From contig CM026393.1 in the NCBI GenBank assembly GCA_014843695.1, positions 12,159,061-12,223,060 of the forward strand: 64,000 nucleotides of DNA. The letters run 5' to 3'. Under the pieces are notes generated by a model. It had not been told where the DNA came from and made no database searches. It worked only from the letters and a program-made list of their open reading frames with translations. The position numbers and the translations under genes are program-made. This stretch comes from Archivesica marissinica (taxonomy: Eukaryota; Mollusca; Bivalvia; Venerida; Vesicomyidae). Every line of letters begins with the position of its first letter. Within the stretch, counting starts at the first letter, position 1. Positions 46,080 to 57,734 of this stretch are shown piece after piece.

Positions 46080-49000
46080 AAGGAGAGATCTGCTACATGT
46101 ATATGTAGAACTGGGAACCAGGGAGAGAGATGTTACATGTATATGTAGAACTGAGAACGAGGGAGGGCTATGCTACATGTATATGTAGAACTGGGAACCA
46201 GGGAGAGATATGCTACATGTATATGTAGAACTGAGAACCAGGGAGAGATATGCTACATGTATATGTAGATCTGGGAACCAGGGAGAGATATGCTACATGT
46301 ATATGTAGAACTGGGAACCAGGGAGAGATATGCTACATGTATATGTAGAACTGAGAACCAGGGAGAGACATGCTACATGTATATGTAGAACTGGGAACCA
46401 GGGAGAAATATGCTGCATGTATATGTAGAACTGGGAACCAGGGAGAGATATGCTGCATGTATATGTAGAACTGGGCACCAGGGAGAGATATGCTGCATGT
46501 ATATGTAGAACTGGGAACCAGCGAGGGATATGCTACATGTATATGTAGAACTGGGAACCAGGGAGGGATATGCTATATGTAGAACTGGGAACCGGGGAGG
46601 GATATGCTACATGTATATGTAGAACTGGGAACCACGGAGAGATATGCTGCATGTATATGTAGAACTGGGAACCAGCGAGGGATATGCTGCATGTATATGT
46701 AGAACTGGGAACCAGGGAGATATATGCTGCATGTATATGTAGAACTGAGAACAAGGGAGAGATATGCTACATGTATATGTAGAACTGGGAACCAGCGAGG
46801 GATATGCTGCATGTATATGTAGAACTGGGAACCAGGGAGAGATATGCTGCATGTATATGTAGAACTGAGAACCACGGAGGGATATGCTACATGTATATGT
46901 AGAACTGGGAACCAGGGAGAGATATGCTACATGTATATGTAGAACTGGGAACCAGCGAGAGATATGCTACACGTATATGTAGAACTGAGAACCAGCGAGA
47001 GATATGCTACACGTATATGTAGAACTGAGAACCAGCGAGAGATATGCTGCATGTATATGTAGAACTGGGAACCAGGGAGAGATATGCTGCATGTATATGT
47101 AGAACTGGGAACCACGGAGGGATATGCTACATGTATATGTAGAACTGGGAACCACGGAGGGATATGCTACATGTATATGTAGAAATGAGAACCAGCGAGG
47201 GATATGCTACATGTATATGTAGAACTAGGAACCAGGGAGGGATATGCTATATGTATATGTAGAACTGGGAACCACTGAGAGATATGATACATGTATATGT
47301 AGAACTAGGAACCAGGGAGGGATATGCTACATGTATATGTAGAACTGGGAACCAGGGACGGATATGCTACATGTATATGTAGAACTGGGAACCAGGGAGA
47401 GATATGCTGCATGTATATGTAGAACTGGGAACCAGGGAGGGATATGCTACATGTATATGTAGAACTGGGAACCAGGGTGGGATATGCTACATGTATATGT
47501 AGAACTGAGAACCAGGGAGAGATATGCTACATGTATATGTAGAACTGGGAACCAGGGACAGATATGCTATATGTATATGTAGAACTGGGAACCACGGAGA
47601 GATATGCTACATGTATATGTAGAACTGGGAACCACGGAGAGATATGCTACATGTATATGTAGAACTGAGAACCAGCGAGGGTTATGCTACATGTATATGT
47701 AGAACTGGGAACCACGGAGAGATATGCTACATGTATATGTAGAACTGAGAACCAGTGAGGGATATGCTACATGTATATGTAGAACTGGGAACCAGGGAGA
47801 GATATGCTACATGTATATGTAGAACTGAGAACCAGGGAGGGATATGCTACATGTATATTTAGAACTGGGAACCAGGGAGAGATATGCTATATGTATATGT
47901 AAAACTGGGAACCACGGAGAGATATGCTATATGTAGAACTGGGAACCAGGGAGAGATATGCTACATGTATATGTAGAACTGGGAACAAGGGAAGGATATG
48001 CTGCCTGTATATGTAGAACTGGGAACCAGGGAGGGATATGCTGCCTGTATATGTAGAACTGGGAACCATGGAGAGATATGCTATATGTAGAACTGGGAAC
48101 CAGGGAGGGATATGCTACATGTATATGTAGAACTGGGAACCAGGGAGAGATATGCTGCATGTATATGTAGAACTGGGAACCAGGGAGAGATATGCTATAT
48201 GTATATGTAGAACTGGGAACCACGGAGAGAAATGCTACATGTATATGTAGAACTGGGAACCACGGAGAGATATGCTACATGTATATGTAGAACTGAGAAC
48301 CAGCGAGGGTTATGCTACATGTATATGTAGAACTGGGAACCACGGAGAGATATGCTACATGTATATGTAGAACTGAGAACCAGTGAGGGATATGCTACAT
48401 GTATATGTAGAACTGGGAACCAGGGAGAGATATGCTACATGTATATGTATAACTGAGAACCAGGGAGGGATATGCTACATGTATATTTAGAACTGGGAAC
48501 CAGGGAGAGATATGCTATATGTATATGTAGAACTGGGAACCACGGAGAGATATGCTATATGTAGAACTGGGAACCAGGGAGAGATATGCTACATGTATAT
48601 GTAGAACTGGGAACAAGGGAGGGATATGCTGCCTGTATATGTAGAACTGGGAACTAGGGAGGGATATGCTGCCTGTATATGTAGAACTGGGAACCAGGGA
48701 GAGATATGCTATATGTAGAACTGGGAACCAGGGAGGGATATGCTACATGTATATGTAGAACTGGGAACCAGGGAGAGATATGCTGCATGTATATGTATAA
48801 CTGAGAACCAGGGAGAGATATGCTGCATGTATATGTAGAACTGGGAACCAGGGAGTGATATGCTACATGTATATGTATAACTGAGAACCAGGGAGAGATA
48901 TGCTACATGTATATGTAGAACTGGGAACCAGGGAGAGATATGCTACATGTATATGTAGAACTGGGAACCATGGAGAGATATGCTACATGTATATGTAGAA

Positions 49001-49147
49001 CTGGGAACCAGGGAGAGATATGCTGCATGTATATGTAGAATTGGGAACCAGGGAGAGATATGCTACATGTATATGTAGAACTGAGAAACAGGGAGAGATA
49101 TACTATATGTATATGTAGAACTGGGAACCAGGGAGAGATATGCTACA
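46080..49147 (+). repeat. 40-bp satellite, about 77 copies
   Basis: The unit contains gggagagatatgctacatgt followed by atatgtagaactgggaacca. ctacat-gtat-atgtag can form a short hairpin in each unit. Some units lack 12 bp (tatgctatatgtagaac). A block of variants around 47560-47940 recurs around 48188-48568 at a 628-bp offset (for example the unique atgtatatttagaac at 47851 and 48479), showing segmental expansion. Open frames are by-products. Confidence 0.96.
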
Positions 49148-49148
49148 T

Positions 49149-49191
49149 ATAAATACTATTGTGTGTGTGTTTACAAAGTACGAAATAGTCA
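49149..49191 (+). repeat. 43-bp segment shared with 53199-53241
   Basis: ataaatactattgtgtgtgt then ttacaaagtacgaaatagtc occurs identically inside the MITE-like element at 53153-53617. Here it forms the bridge between the array and the duplicated flank. Confidence 0.85.
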
Positions 49192-49192
49192 G

Positions 49193-49350
49193 TAAGGACA
49201 CATGGGTGTTGATTGAGAGAGTATTGCAGGCAGTATACAGGTTGAACCGTGCTGAGAACCATGGTGTGTTTGTTTTACGTTTATTTATCGTCGCTACCGG
49301 TTGCCCATATGAGCGACGCCTCCTGAAGAGATTAGTCATTTTAGATTTTA
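49193..49350. repeat. right flank of the 40-bp array plus SINE-A tail fragment
   Basis: 49193-49262 matches the left flank at 45690-45771 with an 11-bp deletion. It continues into a SINE-A tail (minus orientation) that stops at 49350. Confidence 0.87.
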
Positions 49351-49762
49351 GAGTTATATTTACATACACTGCGTTGCATGTGGCGGATCACCGTTTAAAA
49401 TCGTTCAGAAATGCCTTGATATTTCCCCCATCTGCTACTGTTACATGCTATATTATTGCGTATCATTTACTTCCTACATTATCGTCTAATGATTGCTCTG
49501 AATTGCCACCAATTAAGTTGGCAAATTAATTATTGCCACTAATTGCGAAGATAAACGCTGGAACATTTTCTCGTCTGCCCGCGTGCCTCTGGTGACCACG
49601 TGATATGCTAATTATGTTATGCCTACTGCCGTCGCCTTCGCATGAGCTGCATGGAACAAATTACGGACTGGATGTTGTCTGGGTTGTTACTGTAAACGTT
49701 GAAGCTTCGTTTAATTTACAAATGGAATCAAATGATTATAACTAGTATTAATCATTCGTTCA
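49351..49762. promoter_or_regulatory. repeat-free block with clustered homeodomain-type words
   Basis: 49485-49545 has caattaag, aaattaattatt and actaattg within 60 bp. Candidate enhancer by sequence words and lack of repeats; unproven. Confidence 0.25.
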
Positions 49763-50440
49763 CCAGTCTGGGGTTCACCAGTGCGTGCGACTCACCAGTG
49801 CGTAGTTCACACGTGCGGGGTTCACTGGTGCGGGGTTCGCCAGGGTGGGGTTCACCGGTGTGGGGTTCACAAGTGCGGGTTTAACCATTGCGGGGTTCAC
49901 CAGTGCAGGGTTCACAAGTGCAGGGTTCACCAGTGCGGGGTTCACAAGTGCGGGTTTCACCATTGCGGTGTTCACCAGTGCAGGGTTCACTAGTGCGAGG
50001 TTCGCAAGTGCGGGGTTCACCAGCGCGGGTTCACCAGTGCAGGTTTCACCAGTGCGAGGTTCAAAAGTGCTGGGTTCACCAGTGCAGGGTTCACCAGTAC
50101 AGGGTTCACCAGTGCAGGGTTCACCAGTTCGTGGTTCACCAGTGCTGGGTTCATCAGTACGGGGTTCACATGTGCGTGTTTACCAGTGCGGGGTTCACCA
50201 GTGCAGGGTTCACCAGTACGTGGTTCACCAGTTCTTGGTTCACCAGTACGGGGTTCACCAGTGCTGGGTTCATCAGTACGGGGTTCACCAGTTCGTGGTT
50301 CATCAGTACGGGGTTCACATGTGCGTGTTCACCAGTTCGTGGTTCATCAGTACGGGGTTCACATGTGCGTGTTTACCAGTGATGGGTTCATCAGTACGGG
50401 ATTCACATGTGCGTGTTTACCAGTGTGGGTTTGGCCAGCA
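49763..50440 (+). repeat. 15-bp minisatellite, about 45 copies
   Basis: Unit ggttcaccagtgcgg with acaagtgc, agtacg, agttcgt and agtgctg variants, plus a recurring block ggttcacatgtgcgtgtt. Period 15 keeps frames open (RGSPVxGSPV on plus, NPALVNPALV on minus). G+C-rich against its surroundings. Confidence 0.94.
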
Positions 50441-50662
50441 CGGATTGTGCGGTTTGTCATGCAGGTGACAGTTCCCGAAGAAAACCAACGTGTCTGATCT
50501 TACAACTTTATAGAACAGAACAGAATAGGTATGATTTAGGTAGTCAGTAAATGCTCCTTATCCCAAGCATAAAGCATCAATAGTATGTCAAAGTCAAGAA
50601 AAATACATTTATATATAACAAAAATGTCAGTGCTAATAGCTACATACAATCATAAGTACATA

Positions 50663-50901
50663 TATGGCTGTCTGATTATCGCAGTTGGTAGGTGCTCGCC
50701 ACTCACCAATGCAACCCGGGTTCGATCCTCGGACCGGGAAGTACGTGAGATGGTACGGTTGTCGCCAAATCGGACAGGTGATATTTCTCCGGGTACTCCG
50801 CTTCCTCCCACACTAATGACCACATATACGCTTTCAACGAGAGTGATTAATAAGGTTGTTAGAACTTGCTTCGCAATCGTTGTAAAATAAATGAAGATTA
50901 A
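50663..50901 (+). mobile_element. SINE-C, full length
   Basis: Head (gattatcgcagttggtagg), body and tail (acttgcttcgcaatcgttgt) are complete. Confidence 0.88.
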
Positions 50902-50964
50902 TTACATATAAGCAACAGTAATTAACGCAAGTACCTACGTTACGGTATTATACTCTCTCGTTCT

Positions 50965-51130
50965 ACGACTTCATTACGTCACGCGCTTTTCATTCCTAAA
51001 TAAATGTGTTTACGAAAGGGGGCACAATTCAACAGCCTTAAAATAGACTGGCGCTAGCCGTGATTTATTGCAGATTTAAGCAGGCTAGATAGTGTTCTTT
51101 GTTCATAGGAACAAAATAGCAAGGCAAGTT
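50965..51130 (+). repeat. dispersed repeat I, fragment
   Basis: Matches 2045-2215 in order (ttcattacgtcac, aattcaacag, gctagccgtg, ttctttgttcat). Confidence 0.6.
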
Positions 51131-51332
51131 AAAATACATAATATAACATAGTTCCTAAATATTAGTCTGGATTATCACAGTTAGTCTGGGTACCAGACAC
51201 CACGATGTACCAGGGTACCAGGAAGGTATTGTTGCTCGTTGGAAAATTGCTTGAACACAACATGACTACAGTGATTTTTAACACCCAAAGTAACAACCAA
51301 AATATATATTCTGACACACATGGTATGTGAAT
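51131..51332. other. anonymous interval
   Basis: Contains two neighbouring gtaccag repeats (51189-51222). Nothing else recognised. Confidence 0.4.
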
Positions 51333-51490
51333 AGATTCTTACATGAGTGGTGATTTCATACCATATTTAAATTTTATGAGTTTTGGAAGTTTGCCATTAA
51401 GCGAACTTTTAGGCGAGCTTAATTAATAGCAAAATTTCTAAAACGAGTTTCATAAATTATGGTATGAAATCATCATGAGTGTACGATCCT
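51333..51490. mobile_element. palindromic MITE-3, complete
   Basis: Left arm tgagtggtgatttcatacca and right arm tggtatgaaatcatcatgag are inverted copies; the inner arms gccattaagcga and gcttaattaatagc continue the fold. About 160 bp, no coding capacity. Relatives at 33220, 52746 and 62062. Confidence 0.82.
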
Positions 51491-51872
51491 TGGTATCGTT
51501 TTACTAAATACCGTTGCTACTTTCATTGTGTCCGCAAATTGTCATGACGTCAATAAATTGTCATGACGTGACTAATCAAAGCAGCGTTATATTTATGTTT
51601 TAAGCAGCGTTATAATTGCGTCGAGACTTCCTTTAAATCGTAAATTGCCTTACCATTAACGTTATGTACCAACTAAAATAGAAATAATTATGCATACTTT
51701 AAAGTTTGGTTTACAAATTACCAGGATTACTCTCTCAACCAATCAGAATATATATGTGTCATTACACGTGTGTACATATAGCAAAATATGTGATGGCTGT
51801 ATGAAGCTGAATACAAGCAAAGTTATGTGATATATATTAATAATACTAATATGTGTCTACATCCCCGCGAGG
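51491..51872. other. anonymous interval
   Basis: A doubled tgtcatgacgt (51540-51570). No gene seen. Confidence 0.4.
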
Positions 51873-51886
51873 GGTTCGACATTAGA

Positions 51887-52026
51887 TTCTACAAATTTAT
51901 TTTAGCTCGATTGCGAAACAAGTTCTTCCAACTTATATTAATCACCCTCGATACCTCATTCCTGACGGAATCCATCGCTACGAGGGAGAGAGAAGAGGCA
52001 ACGTGGAATTTAAACGCCTTAGGCAA
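51887..52026 (-). mobile_element. SINE-B, 5' truncated with 14-bp TSD
   Basis: Tail and body only. A perfect TSD ggttcgacattaga lies at 51873-51886 and 52027-52040. Confidence 0.93.
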
Positions 52027-52040
52027 GGTTCGACATTAGA

Positions 52041-52409
52041 GGAAGATAGATAGATTGAATATATAATGCACTTGAATCCAACACAGTCCAGTTGTAGCAG
52101 CATGCCTAATTGTATTTAATTGATAATTACCCCTCTCGTTACTGATCGTTACTTATCGGAGTCGTTATCATGCCAATAGCCTCCTCATTGTGACTTAAAT
52201 ACTTTCCCCCAGCATTTAAATTAGCAGCCAATTTGTACGAGGCTTCCAGTGAGTGTTGCTATACAAGAGTTGAACTCCTAACGATTAGAATCGTGTTCGG
52301 TTAAATGTACAGGCATATTCTGTGGTTATGCCACATTATTCTGTATACTCGTTTTGTTTTTCCAGATGAATATCATAATTGTATGCCGTTGTACAACATG
52401 ACATGAGGT
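52041..52409. promoter_or_regulatory. repeat-free block, candidate non-coding element
   Basis: 52100-52250 has ctaattg, taattgataattac, ttatcgg and aaattagcagcca without any repeat. Weak candidate only. Confidence 0.2.
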
Positions 52410-52410
52410 G

Positions 52411-52717
52411 TGTGTGTGTGTTTTACGCTTATTTATTGTCGCTACCGGTTGCCACTATATGAGCGACGTCTACTGAAGAGATTAGTCATTTTAGATTTTT
52501 GGAGGATGCACTATCCTCCATGATACAGACAGAGAATCATTCCAGAGTCTTTTCTGGTTCTTTTACGTGCACGGTGTAAAGCATCGACACCTCGAGACCT
52601 CGGTTTAATGTCCCTAGTGAAAGAATGTTAATTTTATTATGGTCAGATGGGGGATCGAACCTGCGATCCCTGGATTACCAGTCCAGCGTGTTACCACTGG
52701 ACTACAGATCCATCTGT
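52411..52717 (-). mobile_element. SINE-A, full length
   Basis: Complete, with a small duplication in the body (gcactatcctcc written twice in opposite sense near 52506-52520). Confidence 0.87.
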
Positions 52718-52745
52718 AACTACAAAAGCATGTGCTATGAAAGGA

Positions 52746-52806
52746 CCTACACTCGTGATGATTTCATACCATATTTTATGTAACTCGATTTGGAATGTTG
52801 CTATTA
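52746..52806 (+). repeat. palindromic MITE-3, left-arm fragment
   Basis: cgtgatgatttcataccata and tgtaactcgatttgg match the left arm of the family. It runs into dispersed repeat I (52857-52910). Confidence 0.7.
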
Positions 52807-53152
52807 GTGCAGAAATTACGTCAGAAAAACACAAGAATGCCAGTAAAATGAGGTCCGGTTTGACGTCACTCGCTAAACAATGTTTTGTTGCAGATTTAAC
52901 CACTGCTACAACAAATGCCTTCTTTGCGTATACAAACAAAGTGCCGAGCCATGATGGAACAAAGATTAAATGGAGAACCACCCTAAATTCTTAAATGTAC
53001 AAATAGGAAATAAACTTAAGTTTACTCTCCATTGAATATTGATTTGGAAACAAGAACTGTTATAGCTCAGTGTGAGTAATTTAATATCATGTAAATTAGA
53101 CGAACAAGATACATGTACACGTGAATACGAAAAATCATAGTACGTCTTACTA

Positions 53153-53617
53153 TTAAAGCAGCATTATATCGCAATATAGGATGTTTTTGGTAAAACATAA
53201 ATACTATTGTGTGTGTGTTTACAAAGTACGAAATAGTCGCTCAGAAACGATAAAATTCAAATAAATATAAACCGTCGTATACGCGAATTTGTTTATCAAC
53301 AAACGAAAAATAAACACGTACAGCGCGCATGCGTGAAACAACAGTGGATATGCCATGTTTGTTTTCATTATTGCCGAAGGAGGACGATGCATTCCGAATG
53401 TGAATCAAAGTCCAATTGTAAACAATTGCGCGTGACTGACCGACTCGAAAAGTCCTACTTTCGGTTTCGAGTTTGTTTTATCGCAAAAACACTGCTTACT
53501 AATTTAACATAATTATACAAATTAAAATTTAAGAATGTGTAGCAGCATTTGCTACCCATGCGTACAATTTGAATTTTTCAAATATCTTTTATTGCATACC
53601 ATATAGGGCTGCTTTAA
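53153..53617. mobile_element. TTAA-flanked element, 465 bp
   Basis: TTAA at 53153-53156 and 53614-53617 with short inverted ends (aaagcagc / gctgcttt). It contains the 43-bp segment found at 49149. No open frame of note. Confidence 0.5.
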
Positions 53618-54236
53618 CGTTATGTACCAATTAAAATAGAAACATGTAAGTTTAATTTACAAATTATAAGGATTATTCTCTAAACAAATCCGACGGCTTA
53701 CATGTGTTTAAATTTAAATGTCTGTATCATTGCACAATCCTCCAAAAATCTAAAATGACATAATTACATAGTAGAGTTGTCAGGAGTGTCTGTTTTGATG
53801 TCAGTCCTAGAAAATACGGCCATTGATATCCGTGAATTTATTTAGTGTTAAGATTTGAAGCTTTAATTGCATGCATACGTCTTCATTATATACAGTATTA
53901 CACAGATAGTTTGAACAACAGCTCGAATTTCATCAAATACATCTAGCAGAGATATAAATCTACCAGTGCCATGTCGCTTAAAGTTACCATTCCTGCTACT
54001 TGATTGTCCAATTTAGGGTACCATGATCATTAATAGCCGCTTATGAGCTTCTCACAAAACGTTTCTCGTGTTCGAAACACATCATAGATTTCCGATGCCA
54101 ACTTTCAGCAGAAATCCACTTAATTGACGATAAAGGCAACACTCTGTCAAGTGTTCCAATTCCACTGTAATGTGTCACCATGATTTCTCAGTAGTGACTC
54201 TGTACTAATCGGCAGTGCACATTTGAGCAGTGTTAT
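53618..54236. other. anonymous interval with a SINE-A scrap
   Basis: tgtctgtatcattgcacaat then cctccaaaaatctaaaatga (53720-53760) is the SINE-A 3' third without its tail. Otherwise unique. Confidence 0.55.
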
Positions 54237-54313
54237 TCCGCCTCCGTGGTCGAGTGGTTAATGTCACTGACGTGTATACCACTGTAACCTACAGCCCTCA
54301 CCATCACTTCAAT
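54237..54313 (+). mobile_element. SINE-E, head fragment
   Basis: gcctccgtggtcgagtggtt and gtgtataccactgtaacc match the head of the SINE-E at 43803-44067. The body is missing. Confidence 0.75.
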
Positions 54314-55235
54314 CTAAATTAAAAATGTTGGATGAACAATGTCTGTTATGTATGATCTGATGTAGGTACTAGATACTGGTCCAACGCGATATCTGAAATA
54401 TGTATATAAACAGAAAACAAATAAAATAAGCACGATATAGGTGATCCAGGTAGTTTGTATCGACCAGGTATAATGAGATACAATCACTTAGTCAAAATAA
54501 AGCGTGTTTCACTATAGCTTAGTGTAATGGTATCGTCCTCAATATCGCGTTGCATTTAGATATATATACAAACGATTAAGCTTCCTGATAAATATTTATT
54601 AACTAACAAAAACCAAAAAAATTAACAAAAATCAGAACGGTCTGATGAACATGACTGTAACTCTAAAACGTATAATATAACCATGGATTGATAAAAGTTT
54701 TGCGGGAAAGCGATCAAAGATGCCCTTAAAATAAAATCTCGGAATCGTCAGAAGTCTTCGACACTTTTCGCACATTAGCACTCGACCATAATATCAAATT
54801 GCACGCCATTAAATGCTTAATTCTTGGATCATTTATTTTCCATTACGAGAATGAAAACAAACTACAGTTTTATGCTATGGCGGTCATTAAATTGTATCTG
54901 AATTAGAACGATACTGCATCACGAAAAGTAAAATGTCGAACAGGATCGAGAACGGTCAAATTGTTCTAAATGACACGTGCGTCATGTGTATATGGGCACT
55001 TAATGGCTTATTTTAACTTGATTGCATTTTATGATCGCCCATTTATCAGTAACTGCACGTGTTGTGAGGATATATAACAGTAATTAAAATAGATATGTTC
55101 ACAATCTGAAAGGATGTATGGTGAGTAAATAGAATGTATCTTGTTTACATAATATGGATTTCCATCAAACATGTAGCTGTCGGCTCGACATGAATCATAG
55201 CTAGATAATTATACTGGCTTTATTTCTTGTTCTGT
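54314..55235. promoter_or_regulatory. repeat-free block, candidate non-coding element
   Basis: 54770-55060 has many taat/atta words (cattaaatgcttaattc, gcacttaatggc) and no repeat. Candidate by exclusion only. Confidence 0.2.
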
Positions 55236-55446
55236 GCGTGTGTTGTACGTTTGTTTATCGTCGCTACCGGTTGCCTGCCCATAAGAGCCACGCCTCCTGA
55301 TGAGATTTGTCAGTTTAGATTTTAGGAGGATAGTGCAATGATACAGAGAGAACCCCATTCCAGAGTCTCCTCTGGTTCTTTTACGTGCACGGTGTACAGC
55401 ACCGACACGAGACCTCGGTTTAAAGTCCCATCTGAAAGACGAGGTT
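55236..55446 (-). mobile_element. SINE-A, head missing
   Basis: Tail and body on minus, ending at catctgaaagac; the tRNA-like head is absent. Confidence 0.8.
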
Positions 55447-55460
55447 ATAACAAGAGTTGG

Positions 55461-55684
55461 AAGTCGTGATAGCGCAGTGGTAGCGCGTTCGCTTCAGGTG
55501 CGAAAGACCCTGAGTTCGAGCCCAGCTGTGGCCGTTACGATTGTACCGTTAGGCAAAGCATTTACATTCCACGCTGTCTCTTCCTCATGGCGATGGATTC
55601 CATCAGAAATGAGGTCTCGGTGGTAATTAATATAAGTCGTAAGAACTTGTTTCGCAATCGAGCTCGAATAAACTTGCATAAACT
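55461..55684 (+). mobile_element. SINE-B, full length, inserted into a SINE-A target duplication
   Basis: Head aagtcgtgatagcgcagtgg, box B gagttcgagcccagctg, body and tail (cttgtttcgcaatcgagctc). TSD aagagttgg at 55452-55460 and 55685-55693. The same word also flanks the SINE-A that follows. Confidence 0.92.
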
Positions 55685-55695
55685 AAGAGTTGGTT

Positions 55696-55934
55696 ATACG
55701 AATGGATATCTCATGTCCAATCGCCGGTCTGACCCTAATAATAGTCATGCAGATGGGACTTTATAACGAGGTCTCGTGTTGGTGATTTACACGGTGGACC
55801 TAAATGAACACATTGGAGACTCTGACATGTGTCTCTGTCTGTTTCATTGCACTATCCTCCGAAATGACAACTCTTTTCAAGAGACGTCGCTCATACTGGC
55901 AACCTGTAGCGAAGATAAATACATGCAAACACAC
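55696..55934 (+). mobile_element. SINE-A, head internally deleted, with TSD
   Basis: TSD aagagttggtt at 55685-55695 and 55935-55945. Most of the head between the start and box B is deleted; body and tail are present. Confidence 0.8.
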
Positions 55935-56063
55935 AAGAGTTGGTTGTCAGATGCCAACTTGTACACAGAATAAAATTGTATTGAAACCGGAAGAGCAACA
56001 TTAGTGACTGATAACTCGGATGTATGTAGGTATGTTCCTTTAATGTCAAACCCCTCGCGGGGA

Positions 56064-56236
56064 CTTATACATGTTTTCCTGGGCAGGCTTAGCCGACCTA
56101 AGCGATTAATCAGTACTAAGCAATGTGTGTGAGGTGCCTTGCTCAATGACATTACATACGTGGCCTGACCGAGTATAGAACCCAGGACCGTTCGATTCCA
56201 AATCCGACGCTCTACCACTGGACCACGGACGCCACA
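56064..56236 (-). mobile_element. SINE-F (tRNA-like, single copy here)
   Basis: On minus: ggcgtccgtggtccagtggt, gagcgtcgga, then box B (gtcctgggttctatac) and a body rich in short matches to other SINEs (gcctgcccaggaaa). Only one copy, so the family status is inferred. Confidence 0.6.
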
Positions 56237-56415
56237 CAATGGTTCATTTCCGTAAGCTAAACTCCTTTGGTGATCAATGATCAATCCTTCAGTGGTAGCT
56301 GACTCTTCAAAACATATGTAATATATTAAATTATACACTGGCCTTTCTTTATTGGTCATAGGGTACCAACAAAATGTACTCTAAATGGTATGTTGTGTTT
56401 AAAGGTTAATTAATA

Positions 56416-56575
56416 ACTGTGCGATTAGCGCAGTGGTTCTCACCAATGCAACCCGGGTTCGATCTTCGGACCGGGAAGTATGTGAGATGGTACGGTGGTC
56501 GCCAGATCGGACAGGTGGTTTTTCTCCGGGTCCTCCGGTTTCCTCCCATAATAATTACCACATTTACACTTACAT
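56416..56575 (+). mobile_element. SINE-C, head deletion and no tail
   Basis: gcgattagcgcagtggttct jumps over about 12 bases of the head into caccaatgcaacccgggttc. The body continues to cctcccataataattacc and the tail is replaced. Confidence 0.8.
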
Positions 56576-56684
56576 GGACCATGTTTTTTTCATTTTACAA
56601 GTTGTAAATTTTATACATTTAAGCCAGTCAGATGTTTGATAAATTGATACGTTGTTGTAGTCGGTATATATGTGTCTGCGAGGA

Positions 56685-56947
56685 ATGTGTGTGTGTTTTA
56701 CGTTTATTTATCGTCGTTATCGGTTGTCCATATGAGCTACGCCTCCTGAAGAGATTAGTCATTTTAGATGTTTGGAGGATAGTGCAATGATACAGACAGA
56801 GACCCATTCTAGAATATCCTCTTGTTCGTTTACATGCACGATGTAAAGCACCGACACGAGACCTCGGTTTAAAGTCCCATCTGAAAGACTGTTAATATTT
56901 ATTAGGGTCCGGCGGGGGATCGAACCTGCAACTCCTGGATTACTGCA
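56685..56947 (-). mobile_element. SINE-A, 5' end missing
   Basis: Tail and body complete; the head is cut at about the anticodon region (56947). Confidence 0.85.
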
Positions 56948-57253
56948 AGGAATTATAACATGTTGTGCATATAGCCAACTGATTATGTACACCAATCCCT
57001 AAGGCTACTCTATTGTTAGTCCAAATAATCGATCGATCTAATGTGCTCTGTAATTACATGCACGGAATCCCAAAGCGTACTGTGTTTAGTATGTACCGAA
57101 ATCCGTTCGCGCATGTCATTTGAATCTTCAGGCGATGAGCGACGCTTGCATTTCACCATAATATCCGAGGGTCGATAATGTAGACGAGAAATCATTTAGA
57201 CCCGGTTGACTGGCTCTCTGTTTTCATACCTACTGAACGACGGTGGCCAGCGA
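56948..57253. other. anonymous interval
   Basis: Unique; nothing recognised. Confidence 0.4.
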
Positions 57254-57734
57254 GTGTGTTTTACGTTATTTATCGTCGCTACCGGTTGCCCATATGAGCG
57301 ACGCCTCCTGAAGATATTAGTCATTTTAGATTTTGGAGGATAGTGCAATGATACAGACAGAGACCCATTCCAGAGTCTCCTCTGGTTCTTTTACGTGCAC
57401 GGTGTAAAGCACCGACACGAGACCTCGGTTTAACGTCCCATCTGAAAGACTGTTAATTTTATTAGGGTCAGACGGGGGATCGAACCTGCGATCCCTGGAT
57501 TACCAGTCCAGCGTGTTACCACTGGGCTACATATCCGTCTGTAATACAGACAGAGACCCATTCCAGAGTCTCCTCTGGTTCTTTTACGTGCACGGTGTAC
57601 AGCACCGACACGATACCTCGGTTTAAGGTCCCATCTGGAAGACTGTTAATTTTATTAGGGTCAGACGGCGGATCGAACCTGCGATCCCTGGATTACCAGT
57701 GCAGCGTGTTACCACTGGACTACAGATCCGTCTG
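57254..57734 (-). mobile_element. SINE-A tandem pair (one full, one lacking its tail)
   Basis: A full copy at 57254-57541 is followed after three bases by a second head and body at 57545-57734 in the same orientation, missing the last third. The two heads are nearly identical. Confidence 0.9.

Noticed and set aside
46293..48223. Open frames with HISPWFPVLHIH-type repeats
   Set aside because: Translations of the 40-bp satellite, which changes frame each unit; no independent support.
49775..50497. Open frames with RGSPVxGSPV, NPALVNPALV or similar repeats
   Set aside because: 15-bp minisatellite translated in different frames on both strands; no flanking coding sequence or signal peptide.
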